A DNA stretch of 64,000 nt, from the NCBI RefSeq assembly GCF_014641595.1, contig NZ_BMIA01000001.1, positions 310,001 through 374,000 on the forward strand, written 5' to 3'. This stretch comes from Dyadobacter endophyticus (GTDB taxonomy: Bacteria > Bacteroidota > Bacteroidia > Cytophagales > Spirosomataceae). Each line of letters begins with the position of its first letter. Positions within the stretch are counted from its first letter, which is position 1. This document shows, piece by piece, positions 27,597 through 38,200 of this stretch. Both the position numbers and the translations under genes were made by a program. A model generated the notes under the pieces. That model was given only the letters and a program-made list of their open reading frames with translations. It made no database searches and was not told where the DNA came from.

Positions 27597-29243
27597 ATGC
27601 AAGCATTTGTCGATTATTTCACCGATAAGATATTAGCAGACAGGCAAATCATCTGGAGCCCTAATGTGGTTGCCAACGTTTCAGGGACACCGGCCGGTGG
27701 TGGCCAGGTTGACGCCGCAAAAAAGACGATTACCATTCCGGTAGGACAGTCGGGCGCAGGCAGCTTTTTGGGAAAGAGCTTCAACATAAGTCAGTTTACA
27801 AACTATAACCCTGGCGACGAAATCTGGATCAGGCTTTTATTAACGGAAAGTGCAACGGCGCTGCTCGGCGTGATTACAGCCGTTACGCTTAAATCCGGCG
27901 CAACCGATGTAACGCCACCAGCTGCCAATATCATACTGCGTTCTTATGCGGAGAACCCCGCCTGGTTCGAGCTTATTATTCCTTACACGCTCCAGAGTGC
28001 CTCGGAGGCATTGGAAGTTCTGCTCAGTATCAAGACCGCCGCGCCGCCACAAAGCACACCGGAGAAAAAAATCACCTGGGAGTCGTTGAATGTCTTTAAC
28101 GCGACAGACGGTTATACAACTGCCATCGACGTGGTCGATAGCGGTGTAAGAAAGGCGGAATATGTGTACGCGTTTTTCGAAAGGGCCGCCAGGGTTTCAA
28201 AGGCGATCGACAATGGCACGACTGATAATACACAAATTCTGCAGACTGAAATCAACGATGCCATTGAAACCAGTGGGGAGCTTCTGTTTTTGCAAAAAAA
28301 TACCATTTTGGTAAAAGGCACGCTGAATGTCAACAAGAGGCTTGCCATTAAAGGCAAAGGCACGACTTTCCAGATAGATAATCCGGTCGCCAATAAGGAA
28401 TTGTTCAATATCAATACAGCCGAGCGGTTTGAGTGCTCGGACATTGTTATTATCCCTAAGGCGGCCAATCTGCACCCGACCAGCTTCAAATTTAGCATAG
28501 TGAATTACGACAGTGTCTTGGATCACGTTACTTTTAAAAATCTGCCCGAGGCGCTCTATGTTGACAATGTCGATGGACTTTTGCTGAAGAATTGTCTTTT
28601 CGTTGGCGGCGAGGAAGGCTTACTGATAGGACATATTGCTCCTACCACTACACGAAATGTTACCGTTGACCGGAACAGGTTCGAGAGTAACTCGGAAAAG
28701 AACATCTGGGCGCGGGCATCGAACAATCTAACCATTACAAGGAATCTTTTTAGAAAAAATGTCGACCCTCTTCTGGGGCACAGCAAGCGGAATATTGTCA
28801 TCGATCTGCTTGGAGAAACGAATGATAATCTTAGGATTGTCGAGAATACCTTTCAGTCGTTTACCGAATATTCCGTGCGGTTTTACACTTCGAATGCCGG
28901 GCAGCTAAACAACACGGTCGTATCCGGCAATACATTCAGGGACCTTTCTTCATCTACCACCTCAGGGCCAATACTGATCACGGGCCTGAATCCGCATCCG
29001 GCGAATCCGCCCTATACGATCGACAGCCTGATGATCCAAAATAACCATATCACCAACAAGACTGCCGCTATTCAGATAAATGATGTGACGAATCTGAATA
29101 TTGCAGGTAACAACTTCATCAAAGAAGTAGGGGCAACCTCTGTGGCAGTCGGGTTTATTCTTAATCGCTGTCCTGATCCAAAAGTTTTGTCTGCCGATAA
29201 CCTGTACTCGTCCGGGCAGGGAAGTAACGTGATCAATCCCTAA
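27597..29243 (+). CDS. Tailspike/pectate-lyase-like right-handed beta-helix protein, no signal peptide
   Basis: A 548-residue protein. Residues 1-~190 form a beta-rich head with regularly spaced Gly/Pro loops and aromatic strands, resembling a jelly-roll or phage-tail adaptor. From ~200, IDNGTTDNTQILQTEINDAI starts a pectate-lyase-3-type region, followed by ~300 residues of beta-helix turns with repeated short hydrophobic strands and Asn-rich corners (NVTVDRNRFESNS, NLTITRNLFRKN, NLRIVENTFQSF, NTVVSGNTFRDL, SLMIQNNHITNK, NLNIAGNNFIKE). This architecture is typical of polysaccharide-binding or -cleaving tailspikes and lyases. No export signal is present. It lies 43 bp after the SGNH-like gene and 62 bp before the GH29-like gene. 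The catalytic class cannot be assigned. Confidence 0.7.
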   Translation: MQAFVDYFTDKILADRQIIWSPNVVANVSGTPAGGGQVDAAKKTITIPVGQSGAGSFLGKSFNISQFTNYNPGDEIWIRLLLTESATALLGVITAVTLKSGATDVTPPAANIILRSYAENPAWFELIIPYTLQSASEALEVLLSIKTAAPPQSTPEKKITWESLNVFNATDGYTTAIDVVDSGVRKAEYVYAFFERAARVSKAIDNGTTDNTQILQTEINDAIETSGELLFLQKNTILVKGTLNVNKRLAIKGKGTTFQIDNPVANKELFNINTAERFECSDIVIIPKAANLHPTSFKFSIVNYDSVLDHVTFKNLPEALYVDNVDGLLLKNCLFVGGEEGLLIGHIAPTTTRNVTVDRNRFESNSEKNIWARASNNLTITRNLFRKNVDPLLGHSKRNIVIDLLGETNDNLRIVENTFQSFTEYSVRFYTSNAGQLNNTVVSGNTFRDLSSSTTSGPILITGLNPHPANPPYTIDSLMIQNNHITNKTAAIQINDVTNLNIAGNNFIKEVGATSVAVGFILNRCPDPKVLSADNLYSSGQGSNVINP

Positions 29244-29305
29244 ATAGAGATGATTGAAATAAAGTGCTTTTTGAATAACGATCAACATTGTCATGCTAAT
29301 GATCT

Positions 29306-31843
29306 ATGGCCGAAATAACCATCACTACCACTTCGTCCAAAAACCAGGACGACTATCTGTTGCATAAAGACACTGCCTTGTATCCCGCATTCCTGGATAA
29401 CCTTCCTTATGAATCCTGGGTAGAAGGCACTACGATCGGGGCATCTAAGAGGAGCTATTTTCAACTTCAAGCGACCGGAGCAGCCTCCTATACCTGGACC
29501 CCCGCAGGGGGGACGCTCCCTACCGGTTTAACACTTTCCACCGATGGGAAAATATCAGGAACCCCCAGTGTGGAAGGCCTCTTTGCGTTTTCTGTGAAGG
29601 CTACTTCCGGAGCAGACTTCGCCACGAAGGAATTGGAATTCAGGGTTTATCCGGAGCGCTCGCGGTGGTTGCGCGATGCGCGCCTGGGCGTCACCGTTCA
29701 CTGGGGCCGGATGACCGATCCGAGTATTTACACGAATACGCAAGCAGCAACATTGGAATTTGAGGGAAGAACCCTGGCGATGAATGGTGCTCATTTGAAT
29801 ACCTGGGCGCCGGCCTGGGCCGATCAATTTGTTGCCTGGGGAGCAAAGTTCATCGAGTTCTCTACGCTTTGGCAGGACAGTTTTCGCAACTGGCCAAATG
29901 GCTTTGATACCTGGAAAAATTTACACACGATTAACAGAGACTATGTCGGACCCCTTGTTGATGCTTTTCACGCTAAAGGGTTAAAGTTTATCTCTTATTT
30001 TCCCCCCGACTACCATTCAATCGCCCCCGGGCTTCCTCCGGGAGATCGTGGAGATGTCGATGGTTACCTAGAGGGGTACCATAACTTCGGCGGGATGAAT
30101 ACGCAACTCATCGAAGAGCTCGTCAAGGTGAAGAAAATAGATGGTATCTGGATGGACATTGGAGGAGCATCGGACGTATATCCGGAAAGCGCGGTGCCCG
30201 AAGGATGGCTCTATTGGGACAACGTCATGCCGATCATCAGGTACAACAACCCGTTTTTTATCTTTGGCGTTAACCCTGGAACAAGGGACGCTGCACTAAA
30301 GGTGAAAAAAGGGGGGACGCAGGTGAGGTTCCCTTATGCCGACTTTGTGATTTATGAAAGCGTACAGAGCGACTCCACCAGTGCGACCCTTCTTGAGAAG
30401 GCTACTCCTCTGATGTCAAAAAAGAAAATGGCTATTTATGTCTCAAACCAGATCAGCAACCGCTTTGCATGGGGGCCGGGTGGGGACGCCGCGCCTATCA
30501 AGGACATCGAGGGTACAAAAGAGAACATCGGTAAGAATTGGGAGGCCGGGGCAACTGTTTCAGTCGCGCTGCCCGTTCAGGCGGACGGGACCTTGCTCGA
30601 CGATCACTATGCGCCAATGATGACCGCCATAGGAGCGTATGTTAATGCAAATAAAGGATTCAGTGTGGACCCTACCATTGTTTATGCGAATGGAACAGCT
30701 ACTGTTTCGACCTCGGAACCCGCCCGCATTTTTTACACGCTAGATGGGACAGAGCCTAATAGGGATAGTAATATATATGTAGGCCCGTTAACGATTCAGC
30801 GAAATTCGAAGTTGAAGGTGAGAACATTGCAGGAGGGGAAACCGATCGGATACGTGAAAGAGTTAACAGTTGAATCTTTCTCAACTGCCGATCCCATGCA
30901 GAGGTTGTTTGTGTCCAGCGGTACTGACGTTGAGGCGACTCAAGGGGAAAGAAATTTTAGAGGCATGTTTTTAACGGTTGGGAATGCTCCGGTAGTGATC
31001 ACCGGTATCGGTAGAAAGGTTGTCGGTTCAAATATTCCTCGCGAAGTGATCATCAAGAGGTATTTTGACGAGTATCCGGTGTATTCCGGCCTAATCCAGG
31101 CAAATGATCCTGTTGAGAACAACTACCAGTTCTCGAAAACCGCCGAGATCCGATTAGAGGCAGGCATGAGCTACATTATCTGTATTCAGGAAGAGGCTTC
31201 GTCAACCGAGCATTACGCCTCCAACACTTTTGCAACTGTGCCATTTACCCAGGATATTCGGATCGTATCTGCTTTTAAATTGAGCATTAATGGCGACTTC
31301 TTTCCGGTTCCGGCAGATAATTTAGGCCAAATAATCAACCTGAAATATCGCGCGCTGGAGATTGAACGGAGCTACAATTATGCTTTGGGAAAACCTGCTA
31401 AATTTCTGACTAACAGCGTTAATCCCAGCGAGCTTAACCCATCCGCCGGGATATACTACGCGATCAATGCTACCGATGGAAATCCAGAGTCTGTCGCGCG
31501 GGCAGGGGGAGATTATGCCTATACCTTGAGGGTAGATTTACTGGATTCATACAAAATCGACAGGATTGAATTGCTTTTCACGACCGAAACCTACGCCACC
31601 GAATTCAGTATCTACACTTCCCTGGTTGAAAATGGAAGTAATCCCGTTACGTTACTAAGCCGGGCGAATAACACAGAGGTTGTCTTCTCATTTCGATTTC
31701 AGCCCGTGTTTGCCAGATATATTTTTGTTCGGGCGACAAAGCCTGACAACCAAAATCAGCCGGGAGGGCAAATGGTCGTTACAGAACTGGGTGTTTACTG
31801 TGATAACCCGTCGTTTGTTTCTCTGGACAGCGAGCTTGACTAG
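29306..31843 (+). CDS. GH29 alpha-L-fucosidase-like multidomain protein, no signal peptide
   Basis: An 845-residue protein. Residues ~45-115 form a putative-Ig (He_PIG) module (YTWTPAGGTLPTGLTLS, DGKISGTPSVEGLF). A GH29-like barrel follows: VTVHWGRMTDP with H132, then AKFIEFSTLWQDSFRNWPNG, and DGIWMDIGGAS with D284 at the nucleophile position. In most fucosidases the third motif reads HHDGF; here it is WQDSF, so both histidines are lost. Next come a chitobiase-C-terminal-like module (FYTLDGTEPNRDS, ~460-530) and a C-terminal F5/8-type discoidin-like sandwich (~690-835, YNYALGKPAKF ... RYIFVRATKP). No signal peptide or sorting domain exists. It is the last gene of the cassette and ends 76 bp before a terminator. 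Function is a carbohydrate-active or -binding protein of uncertain specificity. Confidence 0.68.
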   Translation: MAEITITTTSSKNQDDYLLHKDTALYPAFLDNLPYESWVEGTTIGASKRSYFQLQATGAASYTWTPAGGTLPTGLTLSTDGKISGTPSVEGLFAFSVKATSGADFATKELEFRVYPERSRWLRDARLGVTVHWGRMTDPSIYTNTQAATLEFEGRTLAMNGAHLNTWAPAWADQFVAWGAKFIEFSTLWQDSFRNWPNGFDTWKNLHTINRDYVGPLVDAFHAKGLKFISYFPPDYHSIAPGLPPGDRGDVDGYLEGYHNFGGMNTQLIEELVKVKKIDGIWMDIGGASDVYPESAVPEGWLYWDNVMPIIRYNNPFFIFGVNPGTRDAALKVKKGGTQVRFPYADFVIYESVQSDSTSATLLEKATPLMSKKKMAIYVSNQISNRFAWGPGGDAAPIKDIEGTKENIGKNWEAGATVSVALPVQADGTLLDDHYAPMMTAIGAYVNANKGFSVDPTIVYANGTATVSTSEPARIFYTLDGTEPNRDSNIYVGPLTIQRNSKLKVRTLQEGKPIGYVKELTVESFSTADPMQRLFVSSGTDVEATQGERNFRGMFLTVGNAPVVITGIGRKVVGSNIPREVIIKRYFDEYPVYSGLIQANDPVENNYQFSKTAEIRLEAGMSYIICIQEEASSTEHYASNTFATVPFTQDIRIVSAFKLSINGDFFPVPADNLGQIINLKYRALEIERSYNYALGKPAKFLTNSVNPSELNPSAGIYYAINATDGNPESVARAGGDYAYTLRVDLLDSYKIDRIELLFTTETYATEFSIYTSLVENGSNPVTLLSRANNTEVVFSFRFQPVFARYIFVRATKPDNQNQPGGQMVVTELGVYCDNPSFVSLDSELD

Positions 31844-31918
31844 GCCGAGGTGTTATCCGAGATTAGAGTGACTGTCCTCTAAGAGTGGTCGTTGCACAAC
31901 CTCAGATTGTGCAGATAG

Positions 31919-31953
31919 AAAATACAGCAAGCCAATTTGGTTTGCTGTATTTT
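31919..31953 (+). terminator. Cassette terminator hairpin
   Basis: Arms AAAATACAGCAA and TTGCTGTATTTT (12 bp, perfect) surround an 11-nt loop, followed by ATTG. A second weaker hairpin (TGCACAA/TTGTGCA, 31893-31913) sits directly before it. Together they close the three-gene cassette and may also stop readthrough from the opposite-strand PhzF gene. Confidence 0.8.
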
Positions 31954-32073
31954 TATTGAATGATTTAGTGTCGCAGGATCTCAGTTGACATCCTCAGAGA
32001 TGCCAGGGTAGAGACATCTTTGTATCAAAATCATAGTCGGGTACCTGCTGTGAAAACACCGGTGAGGTGGATG

Positions 32074-32961
32074 TCAAATGTGAATTTTGCCTTCCATTAC
32101 GATGACGGCCGAGCCGCTTATCCAGATGCCATCCGGCCCGGCGTTAAAGTGGATGACCGACGGGCGCCCGATTTCCACCCCTTGCAATATTTGATAATCT
32201 GTTGCAGGTTTTACATAACCCATTTGCTGTAAATACCCTGCCAGAGGGCCTGCGGCGCTGCCGGTCGCGGGATCCTCATCGATTCCGATACCTGGATTGA
32301 AGAAGCGCGCTTGTGCCAAATAATTGGGGTCACTATCCAGTATGGTAAAGCAATAAAATCCTTCAAAACCGTAATGCTCGGCGATCTTGATCAGCAGCTT
32401 TTTTTCGACAGTTGCAGCCCTGAGTGCGGCGGTATCTTTCAGTGGCACCATCAAATGCGTAGCTTCTGTTGAGACCACGGCGGGATACAAGTCTTCTGAC
32501 AATACCTGGCCGGCGTCCAAAGAAAGCGCCCTTGCAACGTCTTCCCTGGGCACTGTTGCCAAGATGCTGGCCGGACTCTGGCGCATACCGATTATCGGCG
32601 CCTTTCGTACTGATAGGTCAATCGATAAATCGATAACATCATCCTTCATTACCACAAACTGCGTTTGCTCCTGCCCGGAGAAAATGTCGAGCTCGATCAG
32701 AATCGCAGCGGCCACCGCACCCAGCAGGTTATGGCCCGCACCACCGACCTCAAATCCGGTAGGTGTAAACGAACGCACCTTTAAGGCTTTTTCCCTCTTG
32801 GAATAGTAAATGAAAGAGGTTTCCGAATAGCCAAATTCACGGGCGATGTCTGCGTAGCTTGCAGTATCCAGATCTGAATCAGTTAGCACGACGGCCAATG
32901 GGTTTCCTTTGTACCTTACATTGGAAAATACGTCTAGTACGTAGTAAGAATAGGTTTTCAT
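32074..32961 (-). CDS. PhzF-family isomerase-like protein
   Basis: A 295-residue cytoplasmic protein from the ATG at 32961 (MKTYSYYVLDVFSNVRYKGN). It has the two-lobed PhzF/diaminopimelate-epimerase-like fold: N-terminal VLDVF and GNPLAVVL, catalytic Glu in YSETSFI, GHNLLGAVAA, and the C-terminal signature DEDPATGSAAGPLAGYL with the active-site Asp. Length fits the family (260-300). PhzF proteins isomerise small metabolites; outside phenazine clusters their substrates are mostly unknown, and no phenazine genes lie nearby. A longer frame to 33114 overlaps the VOC gene and is not family-like. It is probably co-transcribed after the VOC gene, 70 bp upstream. Confidence 0.9.
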   Translation of the reverse strand: MKTYSYYVLDVFSNVRYKGNPLAVVLTDSDLDTASYADIAREFGYSETSFIYYSKREKALKVRSFTPTGFEVGGAGHNLLGAVAAAILIELDIFSGQEQTQFVVMKDDVIDLSIDLSVRKAPIIGMRQSPASILATVPREDVARALSLDAGQVLSEDLYPAVVSTEATHLMVPLKDTAALRAATVEKKLLIKIAEHYGFEGFYCFTILDSDPNYLAQARFFNPGIGIDEDPATGSAAGPLAGYLQQMGYVKPATDYQILQGVEIGRPSVIHFNAGPDGIWISGSAVIVMEGKIHI

Positions 32962-33031
32962 ATAGGCAAGGTAATCCTTTATCTTCCCGGCGAACCAGTC
33001 GGGTATTTTTGGATGTTGTTGATATCTTTGG

Positions 33032-33400
33032 TTAGCTTTTTTGAAATTCTCCGAAATGCCATAATATTCCGGAAGGATCATGGACAAAACACTCCCGTCC
33101 CCAATGCTCGACACGGATCGGTGTCAGACGAACATTTCTGTATTTGCTTGAAAGATCCAGCTTAATGAGCTCATTCCAAAAATACTGGACATCTTCCACT
33201 TCGACAAACACCATTGTGTTGTCAATCCAATCGCGGTTAAACGCATTTTGCAGATAGAAACCATAATTTTCGGTTTTGAACAAGGATAGCGCCGGTGTCA
33301 ATTTTACCTCCTGGAAACCCAGGTCATGGTAAAATGCCCGTGATAATTCGAAGTCGGCAGCCCCGATGAATGGGCGGATAGATAATGCTCTGTGTTTCAT
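33032..33400 (-). CDS. VOC-family (glyoxalase/bleomycin-resistance-like) protein
   Basis: A 122-residue protein from the ATG at 33400 with the paired beta-alpha-beta-beta-beta units of the vicinal oxygen chelate fold: SIRPFIGAADFELSRAFYHD, GFQEVKLTPALSLFKT, then VFVEVEDVQYFWNEL and the closing HDPSGILWHFGEF. VOC proteins include dioxygenases, lyases, isomerases and drug-binding resistance proteins; metal ligands cannot be assigned with confidence here, so no substrate is proposed. Twelve upstream codons are not conserved-looking. It lies directly before the PhzF gene and likely shares its transcript. Confidence 0.85.
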   Translation of the reverse strand: MKHRALSIRPFIGAADFELSRAFYHDLGFQEVKLTPALSLFKTENYGFYLQNAFNRDWIDNTMVFVEVEDVQYFWNELIKLDLSSKYRNVRLTPIRVEHWGRECFVHDPSGILWHFGEFQKS

Positions 33401-33638
33401 TGGACATATGGTTTTGCCAAAAGTAGCGCATTGCAAGTATCACTCATATTGATCCAAATCAAGAAATGGTGCCATTCGCTATGCTGTTTTTTTCGAATTG
33501 GCAAACGCGGGCCTCTTTTTCAAAAAGCAGGGTCTCTTCATCAGTATAATTGCCTGTCGCTCGTAAAATGGCAGGGTATACCGGCGGGAGTTTGCTGACC
33601 ATACGCGAAAATATGACTTCTCCGGGACTTGAATGTAT

Positions 33639-35141
33639 TCAATTAATTATGCTCACAGCCTTCTTCAAATCAAGGTCGTTTTGCGTGACTATATCGTTTG
33701 GGCTGTAATTAACCGGATAGTTGGGCATTATGCCACGGCCGGGAACAGGTTTTTTTGCCATTGATACAACCCGCATTAATGGAAAATCTACGACGATCTT
33801 TGTAGCGGGTAAAGTTAACTTTTGCAGGGTTACGCCATTACAACCCTCTTCGCTCCCGGCCGTTTCCCTGCCGATGAAGATTACGCCTTTGCGCTGCGCT
33901 TTAAGTGCCGCTGCGAAAAGGGCACCCGATGAAAACGTGGCGCCGCTAATCAAAACCAAAAGTTTTCCCTTGAAGTGGTCAGCTTTATCCAGTGCAAACG
34001 GGCCATACAGATTGCCGAAAGCGGGTTTGGGTTCAATATGATACCAGTCTCCTTCTTTGTGATCTGGCCTAAAACCTAACAAAAATCCCTGAGCTGTCGA
34101 TCTGTCAAAGTATTTGGCAAAACTATTAAGTGCAGGGTTGGGAAGCCTTGATTTTACATCTTTCACAATTTGGAAAGGGGTATCGGCAAGGTAAAAAAGT
34201 AATTGTGTGGCCACTCTGATATCACCGCCGGTATTCTGCCTGATGTCCAGGATCAGTGTTTTTACCCTTTTTTGATGGATCAGCTTAAAAGCGTTCTTAA
34301 AGACGACGGTATCCGCATAGGCAAACGGGGGAGATTGAAGTAATGCCACCGGTGCATTACCCAGAAATCGCAAACGTGAATCGGGTATGCTCTTTTCAGT
34401 TATCCAGCCAGCATAATTGTCAACTTCCTTCGCCGCAGGGTTAATGGGGATACCACGCCCTATATCCTGGATCTGCACTGTCCTGACCGCCCCGGAGATG
34501 GTGCGGAGTGTTAGCTGATAAGGTGCATGCCAATGATAATACTTATTGCATACATCTTCAAAGCCGTCGTATTGGCTTAGAAACAGCTCTTTGAATGTTT
34601 CATTGTAACCATCATCGCCGTAAAAATCATAGCCACGGTTAATGATTGTTTTGGCTGGTACATTATTCACACCTACTATTTCATCACCGGTGTGAAGCTG
34701 ATTGGTCTGATGGGTTGTGATCCATGCCCTGTGATTTCGAACCAGCACTTTGAACGGAAGTTGAGCTGTTTGGGAGGGGATGGATCGCTTGTAGCCTTCT
34801 GAATGTCTAATTTGTGTGTGACCGCATCGCAAACCACACAAAAAAGGGCAAATAGCTGTGATGAACTGGCTTTCTGTTAACGGGGTTTGAATGGCCGCAT
34901 ATGTTTTACTATACAAGTCTCGCATGTCATCTGTGGTGGTGTAAATACCATAACCCGGATGCATTTCCTGTATCGCCGACCAGAGAATGGCAAGATCATT
35001 ACGCATGCTTTCTACCGATTTGATCGAACCAGTATCAACGGACGACTCAGAAGGTACTTTGCCTTTTTGCGGATTGGTATTGCAACCGATCAGCATTGCA
35101 AGCACCAGCAGGGCGCAACCTAGTTTAACTGTAACTTTCAT
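33639..35141 (-). CDS. S41 family peptidase, lipoprotein
   Basis: A ~500-residue lipoprotein from the ATG at 35141: signal MKVTVKLGCALLVLAMLIGC with the lipobox Cys, then a Lys/Ser linker. The N-terminal half contains a region similar to the tail-specific protease helical/PDZ-like domain (LWSAIQEMHPGYGIYTTTDD, LHTGDEIVGVNNVPAKTI). The C-terminal half has the S41 protease core: TLILDIRQNTGGDIRVATQL, then the Ser in VLISGATFSSGALFAAAL, GRETAGSEEG and LPATKIVVDFPLM. It resembles processing-protease relatives that act at the outer membrane or in the periplasm. An in-frame ATG at 35153 adds four residues. No partner genes are adjacent. Confidence 0.88.
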   Translation of the reverse strand: MKVTVKLGCALLVLAMLIGCNTNPQKGKVPSESSVDTGSIKSVESMRNDLAILWSAIQEMHPGYGIYTTTDDMRDLYSKTYAAIQTPLTESQFITAICPFLCGLRCGHTQIRHSEGYKRSIPSQTAQLPFKVLVRNHRAWITTHQTNQLHTGDEIVGVNNVPAKTIINRGYDFYGDDGYNETFKELFLSQYDGFEDVCNKYYHWHAPYQLTLRTISGAVRTVQIQDIGRGIPINPAAKEVDNYAGWITEKSIPDSRLRFLGNAPVALLQSPPFAYADTVVFKNAFKLIHQKRVKTLILDIRQNTGGDIRVATQLLFYLADTPFQIVKDVKSRLPNPALNSFAKYFDRSTAQGFLLGFRPDHKEGDWYHIEPKPAFGNLYGPFALDKADHFKGKLLVLISGATFSSGALFAAALKAQRKGVIFIGRETAGSEEGCNGVTLQKLTLPATKIVVDFPLMRVVSMAKKPVPGRGIMPNYPVNYSPNDIVTQNDLDLKKAVSIIN

Positions 35142-35290
35142 TTGTCGGATCATCAGGCAACAAAGGTAAGCGCTATTATGAGCTTGCTGAAAATGAGCTA
35201 GTCACTAATTTTCTAGTTAGATTTCTATCAACCTGTTGTCTTATTTCAGCAAGGTTAAACACGTGTTGAGGGCATGAGCCAAGCCGGGGT

Positions 35291-38200
35291 TCAGGGCTTG
35301 AAAACCCTGAACGATCGCTCCCGCTTTTGCTCTTCGACTGTCAGGATATAAATTCCCGACGGCCACTGACTGGCCTGGACTTCGTGTGCTTTTGCCGTAA
35401 TGCCTTTCTTCTGCATCAGCGCCCCGGAGCTTGTGTAGACGCGGATAGTCCTTTTTGCCGCATGTTGAAAATCCAGTCTGATGACATCACCGAACGGGTT
35501 TGGCGAGAGCCTAACCTCGAAATTCGGCAAAGGATTTTCGGATGCAAGGATTTCTTCAAATCGCAGTGTGGACGGCTCCTCCACGGTCCCGGCGCCACAC
35601 ACATTCCAAACACCCAGCAGCCTGTAAACTGTCGCGCCCGTACGCTGAACGATCATCGTATCCGGGGAATTGCCGGTTTCCCTTGTTGGGAACGCAGTGG
35701 TTGTCCCTACCGAATAGTGCCAAGGCGAATCACCCTCGAATTCCAAAGGCAGCCGCACCAACAAATTGTTGTGGAATGGAATGGAGCTCGCTCCGAACCG
35801 GGCTTTGGCGCGCTGACGCAGGAAAAGCGGCTCAGCATAGGTGCTAGCTGAGGTGCCCGGGTCGGATGCGGTTACCCTGAGCCGGTAACCGCGACCGCGT
35901 GGCAGATCGCCGGGTATCACTGCGGCGAGCGGCGTTGTGTTACCAATGGTAGTGATATTGCGGAAATTCTGCCCGTTTACATCGGAAACCTGCACCGTGA
36001 AGCGGTTGGTAGCCGAAAAACTGCCGCTGGTGCGATACGCGACATGGATGGTATCCATGCTGCAAAACGCAGTCGAAGCAGGCGACCACCAGTTTGCGAC
36101 GCTTATGTTGCGCTCCGAACGGGGCTGGACGCTCACCACCGACGAGCCCGAGAATGTCCCGGCCCCGCATTGGTTTGTAATGGAGGTAATCTTATAAGTC
36201 GTAGTTTTCGATGGATTTACCAGGATATAGCCATCCGGAGCGATGAAGGAACCTTTGCTACCATCAGACAATACATATTCGATACGCTCGTAAAAATCCA
36301 TATTATTGATGCGAATGCCCAGGCCAGCAGTGTCGCCTGCGACTACGGTCATATCCCCGAATAGCGTAGCATCGACGACCGTGTGAACATACATCGACAG
36401 CTGCTGTTTAAGGCCGTATTTGGGCACATTGACAATCATATTGTATTCTCCGGCCGCAATACCTTTGGGAATATCGAAAGCGCGCTGCCCCGATGCCAAT
36501 TTGGTTGAATCGAGCAGATATTTTTGTTTCGTCAATTGATTTTCCAGTTCGAAACGGATAAAGGAATCCGACAGGTCGTAGTCACCGGTCAGATTGTAGA
36601 TAATGTCCAGAGATTTCCCCCCGGCACAGACGGTGCCCACAACCACCATGGACATAGTCAGAGCTGGCTTGGGGCTAACCACGACGGCTTGTGAGGGAGG
36701 CCCGAAACCGCAGGCATTGCTTACCGATTTGATTTGAAAGGTTGTCCTGCCGGAAGGTGAGTGGGAAAACTCTTCGGGTGTCTGATATTTGCTTTGCTTT
36801 TCGTTGTATTGATTCACGGTTGTGATCGGGAACGAACCAGTGTAATCGATGCGGAACAGTAGCTGCTTACTGCCGTCAAGTATGATCGGATTTTCATTAG
36901 GATGATTAGGGAAGGTCAGTGAGGCTGCCGGTAGCTGCCCGATTGTTACAGCCACCTCGTTGGATAGCGGACCCTGTTGCGAGCTGATGCGTGAAATGTA
37001 TTTCCCAGGCCCCAGGGTTGAAGGGATAACTCCGCTTAGCCGGTTGTTGTCGCTGCCGGTAAATATCGTTTGAAAGGCGGAATCATTTTCTTTCCTTACC
37101 TGCCAGGAATAAACCGCGCCGCTGGCATCGCCATCCTGAATTACGAATGGCACACTCACGTTTGCTCCCGGGCAAAGCGTCACATCCATAAATGTTTCGG
37201 TCATAACGATCCGGTAAGGGATAACTGTCATCGTTTTGCTGACATTTACTTGCTGCCGGCCACAAGCCGTACTAACCGACTTGATGGTGAAAGTGTTCTC
37301 ACCCACTTTCGGCCTGATTTTGAATGGCGACATCCCCCCGTTTAAACCGGTGAGTGTGTAATCCTGCTGCCCGTTGGAATACACCAGCGTATCAATCGAT
37401 CCGCCTTTGGAATTGAAATGGATATAAAAATCCCCGTTAGAGGTAAAATCCGGCTGATTAGTTGCCCGGTTCACGAAATCGATAGACATATCGAAAAGCG
37501 GATAGCGGAGGTATGGAAAGAACTCCGAGCCGATCACCTCCGGTTGTGTGGAGGCAACCCGGAGGCCGAAATTTTCAGTTCCGTCCCCGGAGGTTCCTCG
37601 TGTATCGTCTCCTGGGATTTTCAACTTGACCCTGCCGCCGCGCGTTACCGTAGCGATCGTCTCGTAGTTACAGCAGTTGTCACCCTTCACGATCTGGACC
37701 CTGAAAACATTTCCCTCTCCGAAGGTTCCTGCGGTTTGAATGTCCAGTTCAAGGCTGTCGCGGTGGCACCCGCTGAATGCAACAGGCAACACGGAAATAA
37801 ATGGCTTGGGGCTCGTTGGGTTTTTAACAGTGAGTTTGGCTTTGGGAAGGTCAGTAGTGGTAAAACAGGCATTTCGGACGGATTTTATACCAAAATCCAT
37901 GCTTTGCTTAACGAACAGTGCTTCATAAAAGAGGGATTCTGCCGGTCGCGGCGGTAACTGGATGCCCGAACTGGTAACCACGTCATACGGTCCTCCACCG
38001 GAGATCTCCATGTAAATCCGGGTATTAGTGGGCGTATCGAATACGAAATCGTTTACATCGGTGGGATAAATAAGTTGCGGTTTGGATTGAATGGAAATGT
38101 CACCTACTGCCAGCGAGCGCACCGCTGGCGCACTGCTCACAAGCCGGAACTTGAACCTGGCGCGCACGCGGGGATATTGAGTGGTATAATTGGCAAAAAC

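Noticed and set aside
33032..33114. PhzF start at 33114
   Set aside because: It would overlap the VOC gene, and the extra 51 residues do not match the PhzF fold, which begins at the ATG at 32961.
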